A stretch of DNA of 46,903 bases from Melioribacteraceae bacterium (GCA_015493615.1 WGCV01000059.1:1-46903); one strand, 5' to 3'; positions 23,955 through 33,446 are shown, counted from the first letter of the stretch. The notes: generated by a model not told the origin, from the sequence alone. Program-made: numbers and translations.

Positions 23955-26471
23955 ATGGCAAAAAAAACGGCAAAAACAGTAACGAGGAAAAGGAAAAAGA
24001 CGCTCCCGGAACCGGAATCGCCTTACTTTATTTCTCCGGAGAAAAAGACAAAAATTGTCGGAATACTTCTGATGATTTTTTCGTTGCTGCTTTTTTTAAG
24101 CATTATTTCTTACTCCCGCTACGACAAAGCCAATCTTGCTTATAAATTTACCGATTTTTTTAAGGTTTTTTCAAAAAATCCCGATTTTGTAAGCAAAGCC
24201 GAAAGCACTCACAACTTGCTCGGAATTTTCGGCGCTTATCTTTCCGATTTTTTTATCAACAACACAATCGGCTGGTTTTCCCTTGTTTTTCCCGTTGTGA
24301 TTTTTGTTTGGGGTTTTGTAATTATTCGTCCCAAGTTTACTCACAGCGCAATTCGTTTGTCTAATTTTCTTGTTTTTTCCGGATTGATTCTCGCTTCTTT
24401 TTTCGGTGTCCTTCGCTATTCTATTAAGCTTTTCCCCGATATAAACGAGCTTTCGGGTAATGTCGGACTTTTTATCGGCACGGGAGTCGGACGGCTTTTC
24501 GGCGGACTGGGCTCAATAATTCTTTTTGCGGCATTGCTCTTAATTGCCTCAATTATCTATTTTGATATTCACTTAAGTTCGGTTGCAAACTTTTTCGGAA
24601 GGTTTTTCTCCGGCGACGACGAGGATGAAGATGATTCCGCCGTTAAAATAGTTAAACCTCAAACTGCGGCGCGCGAAAAGGAAATCAAAGTAAGCAAATC
24701 CCCGAGAAAGAAAGTTTCAAGGAAAGGGAAATTCGTTGAGGAATTGCTCGGCGAAGGGAAAGAGGAAAAAGAAGAAAAGGATGAAGAAATTATTCTTGAC
24801 GAGGAAGAGGGGAATGGAACAAGAATTACGATTAAGAAAAAAGGTCCCGATTTATTAAAATTGCACGAGATTGAAGAAGAAGAGAGCAAACGTTTATCCA
24901 CGGATGACGATGATGTAATCATTCCCGCTGTAGATGTTGAGAAGGAAGATGAACTTCCCGAGCAGTGGGAAGAGAAGCTGAAATATTCGCCGCCTCCTTT
25001 AACTCTGCTTGCCGAACCTTCGGAGGAGGAAGTTGAAGTTTCCGAAGAGGAGTTAAAACAGAATGCGGAACTTCTTAAAGCAAAACTTGCTCTTTTCGAT
25101 ATTGAGATTAAAGATATTTCCGTTACTCCCGGTCCCGTTGTAACCTTGTATGAAATCGTTCCTGCGCCCGGCGTAAAAATCAGCAGAATTGTAAGTTTGG
25201 AAAACGATATTGCTCTGGCGTTGGCTGCGCGGGGAATCAGAATTATTGCGCCGATTCCGGGCAAAGGAGCAATCGGAGTTGAAATACCAAACGCGGTGGC
25301 GTCCCCCGTGAGCGCTAAATCGATTTTAATGGAAGCAAGCAAAACCGGCTACGAGCTTCCCCTTGCAATGGGAAAAACAATCACCGGCGAAATTTTTGTA
25401 GCCGACCTTGCCAAGATGCCGCATCTTTTGATAGCGGGCGCAACGGGCGCGGGCAAGAGCGTCGGAATCAATATGATGCTCGCTTCGCTGCTTTACACCA
25501 AGCATCCTTCCGAATTGAAGTTCGTAATTGTTGATCCTAAAAAAATAGAGCTTTCATTTTACCGGAAGCTGACAAAACACTTTCTTGCCGTTTCCCCCGA
25601 TATTGACGAGGAAGTTATTACCGTTCCTCAAAATGCAATACTTGTGCTGAAATCCCTCGAAATCGAAATGGACAAGCGTTACGATAAACTCGCCAAGGTC
25701 GGAGTAAGAAGCATTGTGGACTACAACAGAAAAATTGCCGATCCGAAACGCGCGCCGAAAAACACCGAGACAATGAAGCATTACAAACTGCCTTACATAG
25801 TTGTTGTAATTGACGAGCTGGCGGACTTGATGATTACCGCCGGAAAGGAAGTCGAGGAGCCGATTGCGCGCATCGCGCAGCTTGCAAGAGCTGTCGGCAT
25901 TCATCTGATTGTCGCGACTCAGCGTCCTTCGGTCAATGTAATCACCGGAACGATTAAAGCTAATTTCCCCGCAAGGATAGCTTACCAGACGGCGTCGCGA
26001 ATTGATTCCCGTACAATTTTAGATTCGAAAGGAGCCGAGCAGTTACTCGGTCGCGGCGATATGCTTTTCCTACCCGCCGGAATGCCGAAGCCGATTCGCA
26101 TTCAGAATGCCTTTATCTCCACTGACGAAGTTGAAGCCGTAACGAATTTTATTTATGCGCAGAAAGGATTTTCAAAGCGCTATCTGCTTCCTTCGATTTA
26201 TGAGAAAAAGAGAAGCCGGGACGAGAATTTCCTTTCCGATATGGACCCGATGATGATTGACGCCGCCCGCGTTATCATTACTCATCAGCAAGGTTCGGTT
26301 TCGCTCCTTCAACGTAAACTTAAATTGGGATACGGACGCGCCGCGAGAATAGTTGACCAGCTTGAGGAAATCGGCGTTGTCGGACCTTCAGTCGGCAGTA
26401 AGGCGAGAGAAGTTTTAGTTGATTCAGAAGAAGAACTTCAGAGGATTCTGCGAGGTTTGAATGCCGATTAG
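23955..26471 (+). CDS. ftsK: DNA translocase FtsK/SpoIIIE
   Basis: 838 residues. Four N-terminal membrane helices (about 35-55, 95-118, 130-152, 175-198), a highly charged Glu/Lys linker (about 210-350), the alpha/beta motor with Walker A AGATGAGKS (K501) and Walker B VVVIDELADLMI, and a C-terminal winged-helix gamma domain (QGSVSLLQRKLKLGYGRAARIVDQLE) that reads chromosome-orienting sequences. It pumps DNA at the septum during division. Two bases after comB, and its last codons overlap the next gene. Confidence 0.97.
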   Translation: MAKKTAKTVTRKRKKTLPEPESPYFISPEKKTKIVGILLMIFSLLLFLSIISYSRYDKANLAYKFTDFFKVFSKNPDFVSKAESTHNLLGIFGAYLSDFFINNTIGWFSLVFPVVIFVWGFVIIRPKFTHSAIRLSNFLVFSGLILASFFGVLRYSIKLFPDINELSGNVGLFIGTGVGRLFGGLGSIILFAALLLIASIIYFDIHLSSVANFFGRFFSGDDEDEDDSAVKIVKPQTAAREKEIKVSKSPRKKVSRKGKFVEELLGEGKEEKEEKDEEIILDEEEGNGTRITIKKKGPDLLKLHEIEEEESKRLSTDDDDVIIPAVDVEKEDELPEQWEEKLKYSPPPLTLLAEPSEEEVEVSEEELKQNAELLKAKLALFDIEIKDISVTPGPVVTLYEIVPAPGVKISRIVSLENDIALALAARGIRIIAPIPGKGAIGVEIPNAVASPVSAKSILMEASKTGYELPLAMGKTITGEIFVADLAKMPHLLIAGATGAGKSVGINMMLASLLYTKHPSELKFVIVDPKKIELSFYRKLTKHFLAVSPDIDEEVITVPQNAILVLKSLEIEMDKRYDKLAKVGVRSIVDYNRKIADPKRAPKNTETMKHYKLPYIVVVIDELADLMITAGKEVEEPIARIAQLARAVGIHLIVATQRPSVNVITGTIKANFPARIAYQTASRIDSRTILDSKGAEQLLGRGDMLFLPAGMPKPIRIQNAFISTDEVEAVTNFIYAQKGFSKRYLLPSIYEKKRSRDENFLSDMDPMMIDAARVIITHQQGSVSLLQRKLKLGYGRAARIVDQLEEIGVVGPSVGSKAREVLVDSEEELQRILRGLNAD

Positions 26472-27063
26472 AATAGAGAAGAAATTTTCCCTTTTTACCG
26501 CGATTATTGTTTTCTTGCTGACGAGCGGCATGGTACTCGGTGAAACAACATTACTGGAAAAAGTTAAAGAAAAATTTGAAAAGGAAAAGTCCTTTTCCGT
26601 TGAAATTGTTTTAAGCGGCGGCGAACAAAAAGGGAAAATTTATTTTCAGTCTCCCGATTTTGAAAAAATACATTTCGGAGATTACACAATTGCTGTTGTG
26701 TCCGACACTATTTGGAACTTCAATAAAAAAATAAAAAGATTGGTAATTCAGGAAAAGGAGGATGACTTTTCTCCTTTCTCGATTTACGATATTCTTTTTA
26801 AACTTCCGGGTGAATGTAAATACGTTGAGAATAAAGGGGAAGGGGAGTTTACGCTTTTCCCCAAGGATGAAGACGCGCTTAATGTAAAATCCGTAAAAGT
26901 TAAAGTTAATAAATCGTCTCTTCCGGTTTTTGTTGAAGTAACGGATTTAAACCGAAAAAAATTCTCTTTTTATTTGAAAAATTATTCGTTCGGTTCCGGC
27001 TATGACCGGAGTTTTTTCAAAATAGAATTGCCGAAAGGAACGAAGATTGTCGATCTCAGGTAA
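26461..27063 (+). CDS. LolA-like outer-membrane lipoprotein carrier protein
   Basis: 200 residues with a signal-peptide-like N-terminus (about 8-27, LFTAIIVFLLTSGMVLG). The pattern LLEKVKEKFEKEKSFSVEIVLSGGEQKGKIYFQSPDFEKIHF...DTIWNFNKKIKRLVIQE fits the LolA/COG2834 half-barrel that carries lipids or lipoproteins across the periplasm. It overlaps ftsK by 11 bp, an arrangement (ftsK-lolA) also known in other phyla. No LolCDE or LolB neighbours. Confidence 0.85.
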   Translation: MPIRIEKKFSLFTAIIVFLLTSGMVLGETTLLEKVKEKFEKEKSFSVEIVLSGGEQKGKIYFQSPDFEKIHFGDYTIAVVSDTIWNFNKKIKRLVIQEKEDDFSPFSIYDILFKLPGECKYVENKGEGEFTLFPKDEDALNVKSVKVKVNKSSLPVFVEVTDLNRKKFSFYLKNYSFGSGYDRSFFKIELPKGTKIVDLR

Positions 27064-28123
27064 GAAAATAAGTCGCATTTCAGGAAAAGAGTTTATCGGC
27101 GGAATTATTTCTTTGGCAATTACCGTACTCTTTCTTCTTCTCGCTTTCCACAATGTCGATGTCGGGAAAGCGTTTTCACTTCTCATTTCAAGAGTTTCGG
27201 TAGAATATCTGCTTCTCTTTATTCTCCTTTTTCTGGTAACTAATTTTGTTCGCGCTCTCAGATGGAAATTTATTCTGAAAAATGTTAAAGAAGATGTTTC
27301 TTTAATAAATCTTTTCGGAGCAATGATGATCGGCTACGGCGTAAACGCAATAATTCCGCGCCTCGGAGAGTTTTACAGAGCGTTTTTTCTCGGTAAGTGG
27401 GAAGGAGTTTCGAGAACCTCAATGTTCGGAACCGTAATTGTGGAACGTCTTGTGGACGTTATGACGCTTTTTCTCTCGGTAATAATCAGCGTTGTTATTT
27501 ACTCCGGGAATATATATCAGGAAGTTCCTTGGCTTAAATCCACTTTGCTTTGGGGAAGCGGGATAATCGGAGCGGCAATTTTAATTTTGGTTCTCTTTGC
27601 TTTGAGCGGAGAAAAAAGCTATTCGGTTGTAGTCCGCTTTGTCGAGAAGTTTTCGCGGAAAGGAGCAAGTCAGCTTAACGAAATATTTGAAGCTCTTGTA
27701 ACGGGAATTTCGAGCTTGAACGGCGCTTCCAATATTTTTCTCGTAGTAATTCTCTCGGTTGTGATTATGCTCCTTTACGGACTGAATTCGTTAGTCGGAT
27801 TTTATATGCTTGATATGGAAACGCTGAACGCGGTTAATTATAAAATAGCCTGGATATTGATGACGATTAGCGCGTTCGGAATCATTATTCCGACGCCGGG
27901 AGGAATCGGTTCGTATCACGCCATTGTGATTTTTGTTTTAACTATGCTTTTTAATTTTGGCGAGGATATAAGCGCATCGTATGCGATACTTACTCATTTT
28001 ATTTCTTACGCGGGATTTATTATCTTAGCTTTTCTTTCAATTTGGATTGTTAACAGAAAGCAGGTTAGCGAAGGAAAAAATAAATATAATTTTTGGTCAG
28101 TTTTGAGGACGAAAGATGAATAA
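27047..28123 (+). CDS. Flippase-like integral membrane protein (UPF0104 / MprF N-domain type)
   Basis: 358 residues from a TTG with AAAGGA seven bases upstream, overlapping lolA by 17 bp. About eight membrane segments. The stretch LRALRWKFIL-like VRALRWKFILKN, then MIGYGVNAIIPRLGEFYRAFFLGKWEG with VIVERLVDV, and the late TPGGIGSYHA motif are the hallmark of the lysylphosphatidylglycerol synthase/flippase membrane domain family, without the synthase domain. The lipid moved is unknown. Its neighbours (lolA, uppP) support a role in envelope lipids. Confidence 0.83.
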   Translation: MSISGKKISRISGKEFIGGIISLAITVLFLLLAFHNVDVGKAFSLLISRVSVEYLLLFILLFLVTNFVRALRWKFILKNVKEDVSLINLFGAMMIGYGVNAIIPRLGEFYRAFFLGKWEGVSRTSMFGTVIVERLVDVMTLFLSVIISVVIYSGNIYQEVPWLKSTLLWGSGIIGAAILILVLFALSGEKSYSVVVRFVEKFSRKGASQLNEIFEALVTGISSLNGASNIFLVVILSVVIMLLYGLNSLVGFYMLDMETLNAVNYKIAWILMTISAFGIIIPTPGGIGSYHAIVIFVLTMLFNFGEDISASYAILTHFISYAGFIILAFLSIWIVNRKQVSEGKNKYNFWSVLRTKDE

Positions 28124-28769
28124 AAAAGTTTTTATAATATTGATTTTGTTTGCCGCGGGTTCTGCATACGGACAAACTAAAAACAGTTACGATTTGGAAA
28201 TTACCGGCGGAATGGGAATACAAATGTCTTACACACCGGTTTTGATGAATTACATCAACAACAACTACGGAGCAGGCTCGCCGATGAACACGTTCAATAA
28301 CGGCGTTGAACTTTGGGTAGAATCAGTAACCGATTACAAAGATAAATTCCAAATCGGAGCTGAATTTGTTTACAACTATTTTTCATTTACGAACAGCGTT
28401 GGCGGATTAATTTACGAATTCGACAGAACAATCTATATGCCTACGCTTCTCGGTTACTACGTAATTAAAGGTTACGGCTATGAATTTAAATTCGGCGTCG
28501 GGCTTGGTTACCGACACGCGGCGGTTGTCGAAAAAGTTTACGATTCCCAAGGTTACTCTGCCGAAGGTTTCGGGAGCTTATTGCGCGCTCAGGCTATAAC
28601 GGCTTTGATGAAAAACCTGTACGTGAATCTTGGCGGAGACTTGCGTTACGATATAATCGGGACGCCGAAAAACGGAGATTTGAAAATTTACGATAATGTG
28701 CTGGAGCAGAATGTAACGCTAAATTCGTTCAGCGCTGTGGTCAGAATAGGATTAACATACATTTTTTAG
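28116..28769 (+). CDS. Small outer-membrane beta-barrel-like protein
   Basis: 217 residues. A signal peptide (KKVFIILILFAAGSAYGQ) is followed by alternating amphipathic strands (YDLEITGGMGIQMSY, FQIGAEFVYNYFSF, YEFKFGVGLGYRH, NLYVNLGGDLRYDI) and a final strand AVVRIGLTYIF ending in Phe, which fits an eight- to ten-stranded outer-membrane barrel. I do not recognise the family. It overlaps the flippase gene by eight bases and has GAGGACGAAAG upstream. Confidence 0.7.
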   Translation: MNKKVFIILILFAAGSAYGQTKNSYDLEITGGMGIQMSYTPVLMNYINNNYGAGSPMNTFNNGVELWVESVTDYKDKFQIGAEFVYNYFSFTNSVGGLIYEFDRTIYMPTLLGYYVIKGYGYEFKFGVGLGYRHAAVVEKVYDSQGYSAEGFGSLLRAQAITALMKNLYVNLGGDLRYDIIGTPKNGDLKIYDNVLEQNVTLNSFSAVVRIGLTYIF

Positions 28770-28778
28770 GAGGTTTTT

Positions 28779-29627
28779 TTGTCAATATTGGAAGCGGCAT
28801 TTTTAGGATTAATTCAGGGACTTACGGAATTCCTTCCCATAAGCAGTACGGGGCATCTTACGTTAGCGGGAAAATTAATGGGAGTTATATCAGCCGATCA
28901 TCCGGAAAGGTGGACTGCATTTATCGCTGTAATTCAACTCGGGACGCTTCTTGCTGTTTTAATCTATTTCCGGATTGAGATTTGGAAAATCATTGTTGAT
29001 TTTTTGCGCGATAATTTAACGCAGAGGAAAAAGTATTCCGAACAGTCGCTCTACTCACGATTAGGATGGCTGATTATCATCGGCTCGATTCCTGTCGGAT
29101 TTATCGGTTTGGGATTTAAAGATTTTATCGAAGGAGCGTTCACTAAAAATCTTTATGTTATTTCCACAAGTCTGATTGTTTTTGCTCTCGTCTTGGCTTG
29201 GGCTGAGAAAGTGGGGAAATTCAAGAAGGAGATGAAGGATATAACGTGGAAGGATGCCTTGATTATCGGGCTGTTTCAATCTTTGGCTTTAATTCCCGGC
29301 TCGTCCCGCTCGGGTTCTACAATCACCGGGGGATTATTTACGGGATTAAAACGCGACGTAGCCGCGAAGTTTTCTTTTCTGCTGGGAATTCCCGCAATTC
29401 TTGCAAGCGGTTTGCTCGAATTTTATCAGTCGATTCATTTCCTTGATGCCGACGGGACAATCAATCTGATCGTCGCAACTCTGGTTTCGGCGATCAGCGG
29501 ATATTTTGCGATTGATTTTCTTCTGAAATATCTTAAAATTCACTCGACAAAAGTTTTTATTTCATACAGAGTGGGAATTGCTATTGTTATTTTATATCTG
29601 ATAACTACTCATGTAATCGGAGCTTAA
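28779..29627 (+). CDS. uppP: Undecaprenyl-diphosphatase
   Basis: 282 residues, usual length, seven to eight helices. Recycles undecaprenyl diphosphate to the monophosphate carrier for peptidoglycan and other cell-wall glycans; loss of it gives bacitracin sensitivity. LIQGLTEFLPISSTGHL and PGSSRSGSTITGGL are the two active-site motifs. TTG start with a perfect AGGAGG five bases upstream. In line with the preceding envelope genes. Confidence 0.97.
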   Translation: MSILEAAFLGLIQGLTEFLPISSTGHLTLAGKLMGVISADHPERWTAFIAVIQLGTLLAVLIYFRIEIWKIIVDFLRDNLTQRKKYSEQSLYSRLGWLIIIGSIPVGFIGLGFKDFIEGAFTKNLYVISTSLIVFALVLAWAEKVGKFKKEMKDITWKDALIIGLFQSLALIPGSSRSGSTITGGLFTGLKRDVAAKFSFLLGIPAILASGLLEFYQSIHFLDADGTINLIVATLVSAISGYFAIDFLLKYLKIHSTKVFISYRVGIAIVILYLITTHVIGA

Positions 29628-29640
29628 AGAGGAGTAAAAA

Positions 29641-30255
29641 ATGAAAAAGATTATTATTTTTGCGCTTGTTTTAAGCGCAATTATTTTTGCGCAGAAAAAA
29701 GAAAAATTTAATCCGAGATTGCATATTAACAAAGGTAAATTAGCAAGACTTATGAACTTAAAGAAAGGTGAAGGTTTGATTGCAACTATCGAAACAAATA
29801 TGGGCGAAATCATTATTGAGCTTTATCCCGATAAAGCTCCCAAAGCGGTTGAGAACTTTGCCGGTTTGGCAAACAGCGGTTTCTACAACAATGTGTCATT
29901 TCACAGAGTAATAGATAATTTTATGATTCAGGGCGGCGACCCTACGGGAACCGGCTCGGGCGGTGAAAGCATTTGGAACGGTACGTTTGAGGATGAATTT
30001 TCTCCCGATTTAACATTTAACGCGCCCGGAATTCTGGCAATGGCAAATCGCGGTCCTAACACAAATACTAGCCAGTTTTTTATTACGCTTGCGCCTACTC
30101 CGTGGTTAAACAATCATCACACTATTTTCGGCAAAGTAATTGAAGGAATGGACGTTGTTGAGAAAATCGGCAAGGTAAAAACAACCAAACCGTTTGACAG
30201 ACCGGTTGAGAAAGTATATATGAAATCCGTTAAGGTTCAAAAAGCGGCTCTGTAA
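29641..30255 (+). CDS. Periplasmic cyclophilin-type peptidyl-prolyl isomerase
   Basis: 204 residues with a short signal-like N-terminus (IIIFALVLSAIIFA), then a compact cyclophilin domain: FHRVIDNFMIQGGDPTGTGSGG, GILAMANRGPNTNTSQFFITL and NHHTIFGKVIEGMDVV carry the active-site Arg, Phe, Met, Gln and His. Isomerises Xaa-Pro bonds in exported proteins. AGAGGAG eight bases upstream. It is the last gene of the collinear run and is followed by a GTCATTCTGA repeat. Confidence 0.93.
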   Translation: MKKIIIFALVLSAIIFAQKKEKFNPRLHINKGKLARLMNLKKGEGLIATIETNMGEIIIELYPDKAPKAVENFAGLANSGFYNNVSFHRVIDNFMIQGGDPTGTGSGGESIWNGTFEDEFSPDLTFNAPGILAMANRGPNTNTSQFFITLAPTPWLNNHHTIFGKVIEGMDVVEKIGKVKTTKPFDRPVEKVYMKSVKVQKAAL

Positions 30256-30565
30256 GCTTTGAAATCATAGAAGGCTTTGCATAATCTAAAAATGTCATTC
30301 TGATCCTCCGCCAAGGCGGAGCGGGAGAAGAATCTCAAAACCGGAAATTAAACAAAATTTATAGATATTTCGGACTACTTTCATCTTCGCCGTGGTGAAC
30401 TCGATATGCAATTATAGGTTTTGCAAAGGTCTCCTATTAATTGTAAATCCTAAGTTAGGAATGCAGATTTACAAATGCCAATTGTATTAAAATAATCGAG
30501 CCAATAGATTTCTTAATAGAAGAGTTTAAAAAAAAGTTTAATAATTATTCAATTGAAAAAATATT
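30256..30565. other. Intergenic region after the cyclophilin gene
   Basis: 310 bp. Holds the repeat copy at 30262-30375, then AGGTTTTGCAAAGGTCTCCTATTA near 30416, then AT-rich sequence before the symporter gene. No ORF and no evident Shine-Dalgarno for the downstream TTG. Confidence 0.6.
30262..30375 (+). repeat. GTCATTCTGA-family intergenic repeat, copy 2
   Basis: Matches 14511-14654 in both blocks, including the hairpin CTCCGCC-AA-GGCGGAG (30306-30321) and the end GATATTTCGGAC (30364-30375). Like copy 1 it begins within a few bases of a stop codon and points in the same direction as the upstream gene. Confidence 0.78.
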
Positions 30566-32053
30566 TTGAAGAATAATCACATAAAAGAAAAGGAATATTT
30601 TTCTTCCCGGTGGGGACTTATTATTGCAACCCTCGGAATTGCCGTAGGGACGGGAAATATCTGGAGATTTTCCAGAGTTGTGGCGCAGAACGGAGGCGGC
30701 TCTTTTCTTATCCCTTGGATGCTGTTCCTTTTTTTCTGGTCTATTCCGCTTATTATTTCCGAGTTTGGAATTGGGAAATTTACCAAAATGGGACCTCTCG
30801 GTTCTGTGGCAAAACTTGCCGGTAAAAATTTTGCGTGGATAGGCGCGTACATCGTTTTTGTTTCGACTGCGATTATGTTTTACTATTCCGTAGTTACCGG
30901 ATGGTGCTTAAAATATTTTATCGCAGCGGTTGACGGAACGCTTTTTCAAACTCAAAACTATTATAATTATTGGACCGATTTTTCATCCGGGTTTACTCCC
31001 GTTTGGTATCATCTGATTGCTATTTCCATTTCAAGTTTTGTCGTTTACAAAGGAGTTAAAAACGGAATTGAGAAAGCAAGCAAAATTTTGGTAATTTCAT
31101 TAATTGTTATTCTCCTTCTTCTGCTCGTTAGAGCTGTTTTCCTTCCCAATGCAATTGGCGGATTGAAATACTTTTTTACACCCGATACTAAATATCTCTT
31201 TAACTTTAAGGTTTGGCTCAGTGCTTTAACACAAAATGCTTGGGATACCGGGGCAGGCTGGGGCTTAATTTTAACTTACGCAATTTACATCAAAAAGAAA
31301 GAGGATGTTCCTCTTAACGCTTCACTCATTGGTTTCGGGAATAATTCAGTTTCTTTAATTGCGGGAATAATTATTTTTTCGACCGTCTTTTCACTCAGCA
31401 CGGTTGATGCAATGAGTAAAATTACCGAATCCGGACCGGCAAACACCGGTTTGACATTCATCTATCTTCCGATGCTTTTTTCAAAGTTTTCCCAAAATAT
31501 GGATGTTAATATTTTCTTTGCATCGATATTCTTTCTGGCGCTTTTTTTCGCGGCTGTTTCTTCATTGATTTCATTAGTCGAACTTACAACGCGCACTTTT
31601 ATTGATTTCGGAATGAGCAGAAAAAAAGCTGTTCTTATTGTCTGGACAATGGCTTTCCTGCTTGGAATTCCTTCGGCGCTGAATTCCGATTTGTTTACGA
31701 ACCAGGATTGGGTGTGGGGCGTGGGCTTGATACTCAGCGGCGCCGGTATTGCCTTCGCGGTTATCCGTTTCGGCGTGGATAAATTCCGCACCAAAATTAT
31801 TAACGCCGAAGGGAGCGATATTAAAATCGGCAAATGGTACAACTTTGTTATCAAATATTTAATTCCGCTTCAGGCTGTTGTGCTTCTGATTTGGTGGCTG
31901 ATTTCGTCGGCTTCGTGGGACCCGGAGTGGTGGAATCCTTTTCACACTGCGAATGCGGGAACATGTTTATTTCAGTGGGGAATTGTAATAGGAATCTTTA
32001 TTTTGTTAAACAGATTTTTTGTTAAACTCACTTTTAGGGAAAATTTAAAATGA
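30566..32053 (+). CDS. Sodium:neurotransmitter symporter (SNF/NSS) family transporter
   Basis: 495 residues with about twelve helices. The first helix carries the Na/substrate-site GNIWRF (30-35) after the typical SSRWGLIIATLGIAVGTG, helix 6 has SALTQNAWDTGAGWGL and helix 8 region FFLALFFAAVSSLISLVE. NSS members take up amino acids with Na+. The small overlapping downstream gene looks like the MetS-type subunit, which suggests a MetP-like methionine/alanine transporter. Start is TTG (in-frame stop at 30554 limits alternatives) without a clear ribosome-binding site. Confidence 0.88.
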   Translation: MKNNHIKEKEYFSSRWGLIIATLGIAVGTGNIWRFSRVVAQNGGGSFLIPWMLFLFFWSIPLIISEFGIGKFTKMGPLGSVAKLAGKNFAWIGAYIVFVSTAIMFYYSVVTGWCLKYFIAAVDGTLFQTQNYYNYWTDFSSGFTPVWYHLIAISISSFVVYKGVKNGIEKASKILVISLIVILLLLLVRAVFLPNAIGGLKYFFTPDTKYLFNFKVWLSALTQNAWDTGAGWGLILTYAIYIKKKEDVPLNASLIGFGNNSVSLIAGIIIFSTVFSLSTVDAMSKITESGPANTGLTFIYLPMLFSKFSQNMDVNIFFASIFFLALFFAAVSSLISLVELTTRTFIDFGMSRKKAVLIVWTMAFLLGIPSALNSDLFTNQDWVWGVGLILSGAGIAFAVIRFGVDKFRTKIINAEGSDIKIGKWYNFVIKYLIPLQAVVLLIWWLISSASWDPEWWNPFHTANAGTCLFQWGIVIGIFILLNRFFVKLTFRENLK

Positions 32054-32157
32054 TAACGGTCTTAACGGCAATATTGGTCTTAGGAGTTGTCTGGGGCGGC
32101 TTTTCGTTTCTGCTTGTTAAGGCTTGGAACAGCGAAAAAAGGAAAAATAATGGGTAG
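32050..32157 (+). CDS. MetS-like small subunit of NSS transporter (35 residues)
   Basis: A 35-codon gene whose ATG overlaps the stop of the symporter (ATGA) and whose end overlaps holA by eight bases. The protein has one hydrophobic segment (VLTAILVLGVVWGGFSFLL) followed by a basic tail (KAWNSEKRKNN). MetS small subunits of MetP-type NSS transporters have exactly this build: 30-60 residues, one helix containing VWGG, and a charged tail, encoded just after the transporter gene. The small size leaves some doubt, but context, translational coupling and the VWGG motif support it. Confidence 0.75.
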   Translation: MITVLTAILVLGVVWGGFSFLLVKAWNSEKRKNNG

Positions 32158-33172
32158 AATTAAGCTGAAAGCTCAGAATATTTATAACATCCGCAATTTT
32201 ACGGATAAAAATAATCTTCTTCCGATATATTATCTTTACGGTTCCGACGCTTACGCAAAAAACGCCGCCGCAAAACTGTTGGAAGAAAAATTATCTCCTT
32301 TCATTGCTTCGGAATTCGATAAGGAAATTGTAAACTGCAATAAATCCACAACAGTCGAACAGATTGTAACACTTGCTTCTTCCTTTCCTTTCGGAGGCGG
32401 AAAGAAATTAATTATAATTAAAAATTTTAATCAGATAAAGGTTAAAAAAGCTTTTATCAATTATGTAAAATCCCCTTCGGAATTTGCCGTGTTAATCATC
32501 ATCGATAATTCCGAAACGCTGTATGAAACGGAGCTTCTTAAAGAGCTTGTCCGGATGAATTATATTTTTAATGCAGCCGGTTTAAAAGGTTCCGATTGGA
32601 ACAGTTGGATAGTTTCGAGAGCAAGAGAATTAAAGATTAAAATCAGCGGAGCTAACGCCCAAATTCTGCTGGAGGTTGTCGGGGAAGATAAATCGCTTCT
32701 TTTGCGGCAACTTGAAAAGTTTGCCGATTATCTCGGCGAAGGAGGAGAAGTAGATAAAAACCTGATTACTGAACTCGCATCCAAAACCAAAGGTTACGTT
32801 ATGTTTGATCTGAACGATGCGATTAAAGATGGAAATAAAGAAGAGGCGCTGAAAATCGGTTTAAGTTTACTCCGCGGCGGAATGAGATTAGGCGAAATAA
32901 TTAATGCGCTTACAAGCGTACTTTATTTATCGGCTGTTAGCTTTGAACTTAAAAGAACCGTAAAGAATAAGAACAAAGAGGCGGGAATGCTTCATCAGCA
33001 TCCTTTTTACTACGAGAAGGCAAGAGATGCAAGATTTTTCATGACAAACGGCAAGGAAAAATTAGAAAGAGTTTTTAAAGCTTTACTTAACGCAGATTTA
33101 GCCATGAAAACTTCCGCTCTCGAAGATAAGGCGGTTTTTTCCACTTTGATTTCAGAGATTTTTCAGACGTGA
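32150..33172 (+). CDS. holA: DNA polymerase III subunit delta
   Basis: 340 residues from the ATG at 32150, preceded by AAAAGG; an upstream extension to 32087 would lie inside the small transporter gene. The clamp-loader delta subunit opens the sliding clamp. YYLYGSDAYAKNAAAKLLEEKL is the start of domain I, followed by SFPFGGGKKLIIIKNF, the SDWNSWIVSRARELKIKI and LLLRQLEKFADYLGE segments and the C-terminal helical collar. Its overlap with a transporter subunit gene is unusual and implies shared transcription. Confidence 0.93.
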   Translation: MGRIKLKAQNIYNIRNFTDKNNLLPIYYLYGSDAYAKNAAAKLLEEKLSPFIASEFDKEIVNCNKSTTVEQIVTLASSFPFGGGKKLIIIKNFNQIKVKKAFINYVKSPSEFAVLIIIDNSETLYETELLKELVRMNYIFNAAGLKGSDWNSWIVSRARELKIKISGANAQILLEVVGEDKSLLLRQLEKFADYLGEGGEVDKNLITELASKTKGYVMFDLNDAIKDGNKEEALKIGLSLLRGGMRLGEIINALTSVLYLSAVSFELKRTVKNKNKEAGMLHQHPFYYEKARDARFFMTNGKEKLERVFKALLNADLAMKTSALEDKAVFSTLISEIFQT

Positions 33173-33205
33173 AAAGGTTAATTCTTGTGGATAAAGTCGC
33201 ATCCT

Positions 33206-33238
33206 TTTTCGATAAGAAAAAGTTTTCTTATTCGAAAA
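33206..33238 (+). terminator. Hairpin after holA, probable terminator
   Basis: A 15-bp stem with one bulged base: TTTTCGATAAGAAAA (33206-33220) pairs with TTTTCTTATTCGAAAA (33223-33238), two-base loop. AT-rich and without a long T-run afterwards, so moderate support. Confidence 0.45.
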
Positions 33239-33335
33239 TCTGTAAATCAAAGAAACCGGCAATTAATTATTTTAGTAGAGATTATTAATAAGTACACATA
33301 AAAAGGTAATCTATTGAATAAATACCAACATTGTA

Positions 33336-33446
33336 AACCGTTAAAACGGTTATAAGAATTGTTAAGTTATTATGTTATTATTAACCCACGACTTAAAGTC
33401 GTGGGTTAATGAATCTGTTGTAATGGCTTAAACCGTTTTAACGGTT
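33336..33446. repeat. Triple-hairpin REP-like cassette, copy 2
   Basis: AACCGTT-AA-AACGGTT (33336-33351), a 14-bp perfect inverted repeat with one-base loop whose core is CCCACGACTT...AAGTCGTGGG (33381-33409), and AACCGTT-TT-AACGGTT (33431-33446). The order matches 15025-15127. The sequence just before the middle palindrome (TATGTTATTATTAACCC) also matches copy 1 (TATGTTGTTGCTAACCC). Confidence 0.82.

Noticed and set aside
24659-25342. 227-residue open frame on the minus strand inside ftsK
   Set aside because: It is the mirror of the Glu/Lys-rich linker of FtsK, giving a Ser/Phe-rich translation; no start signal.
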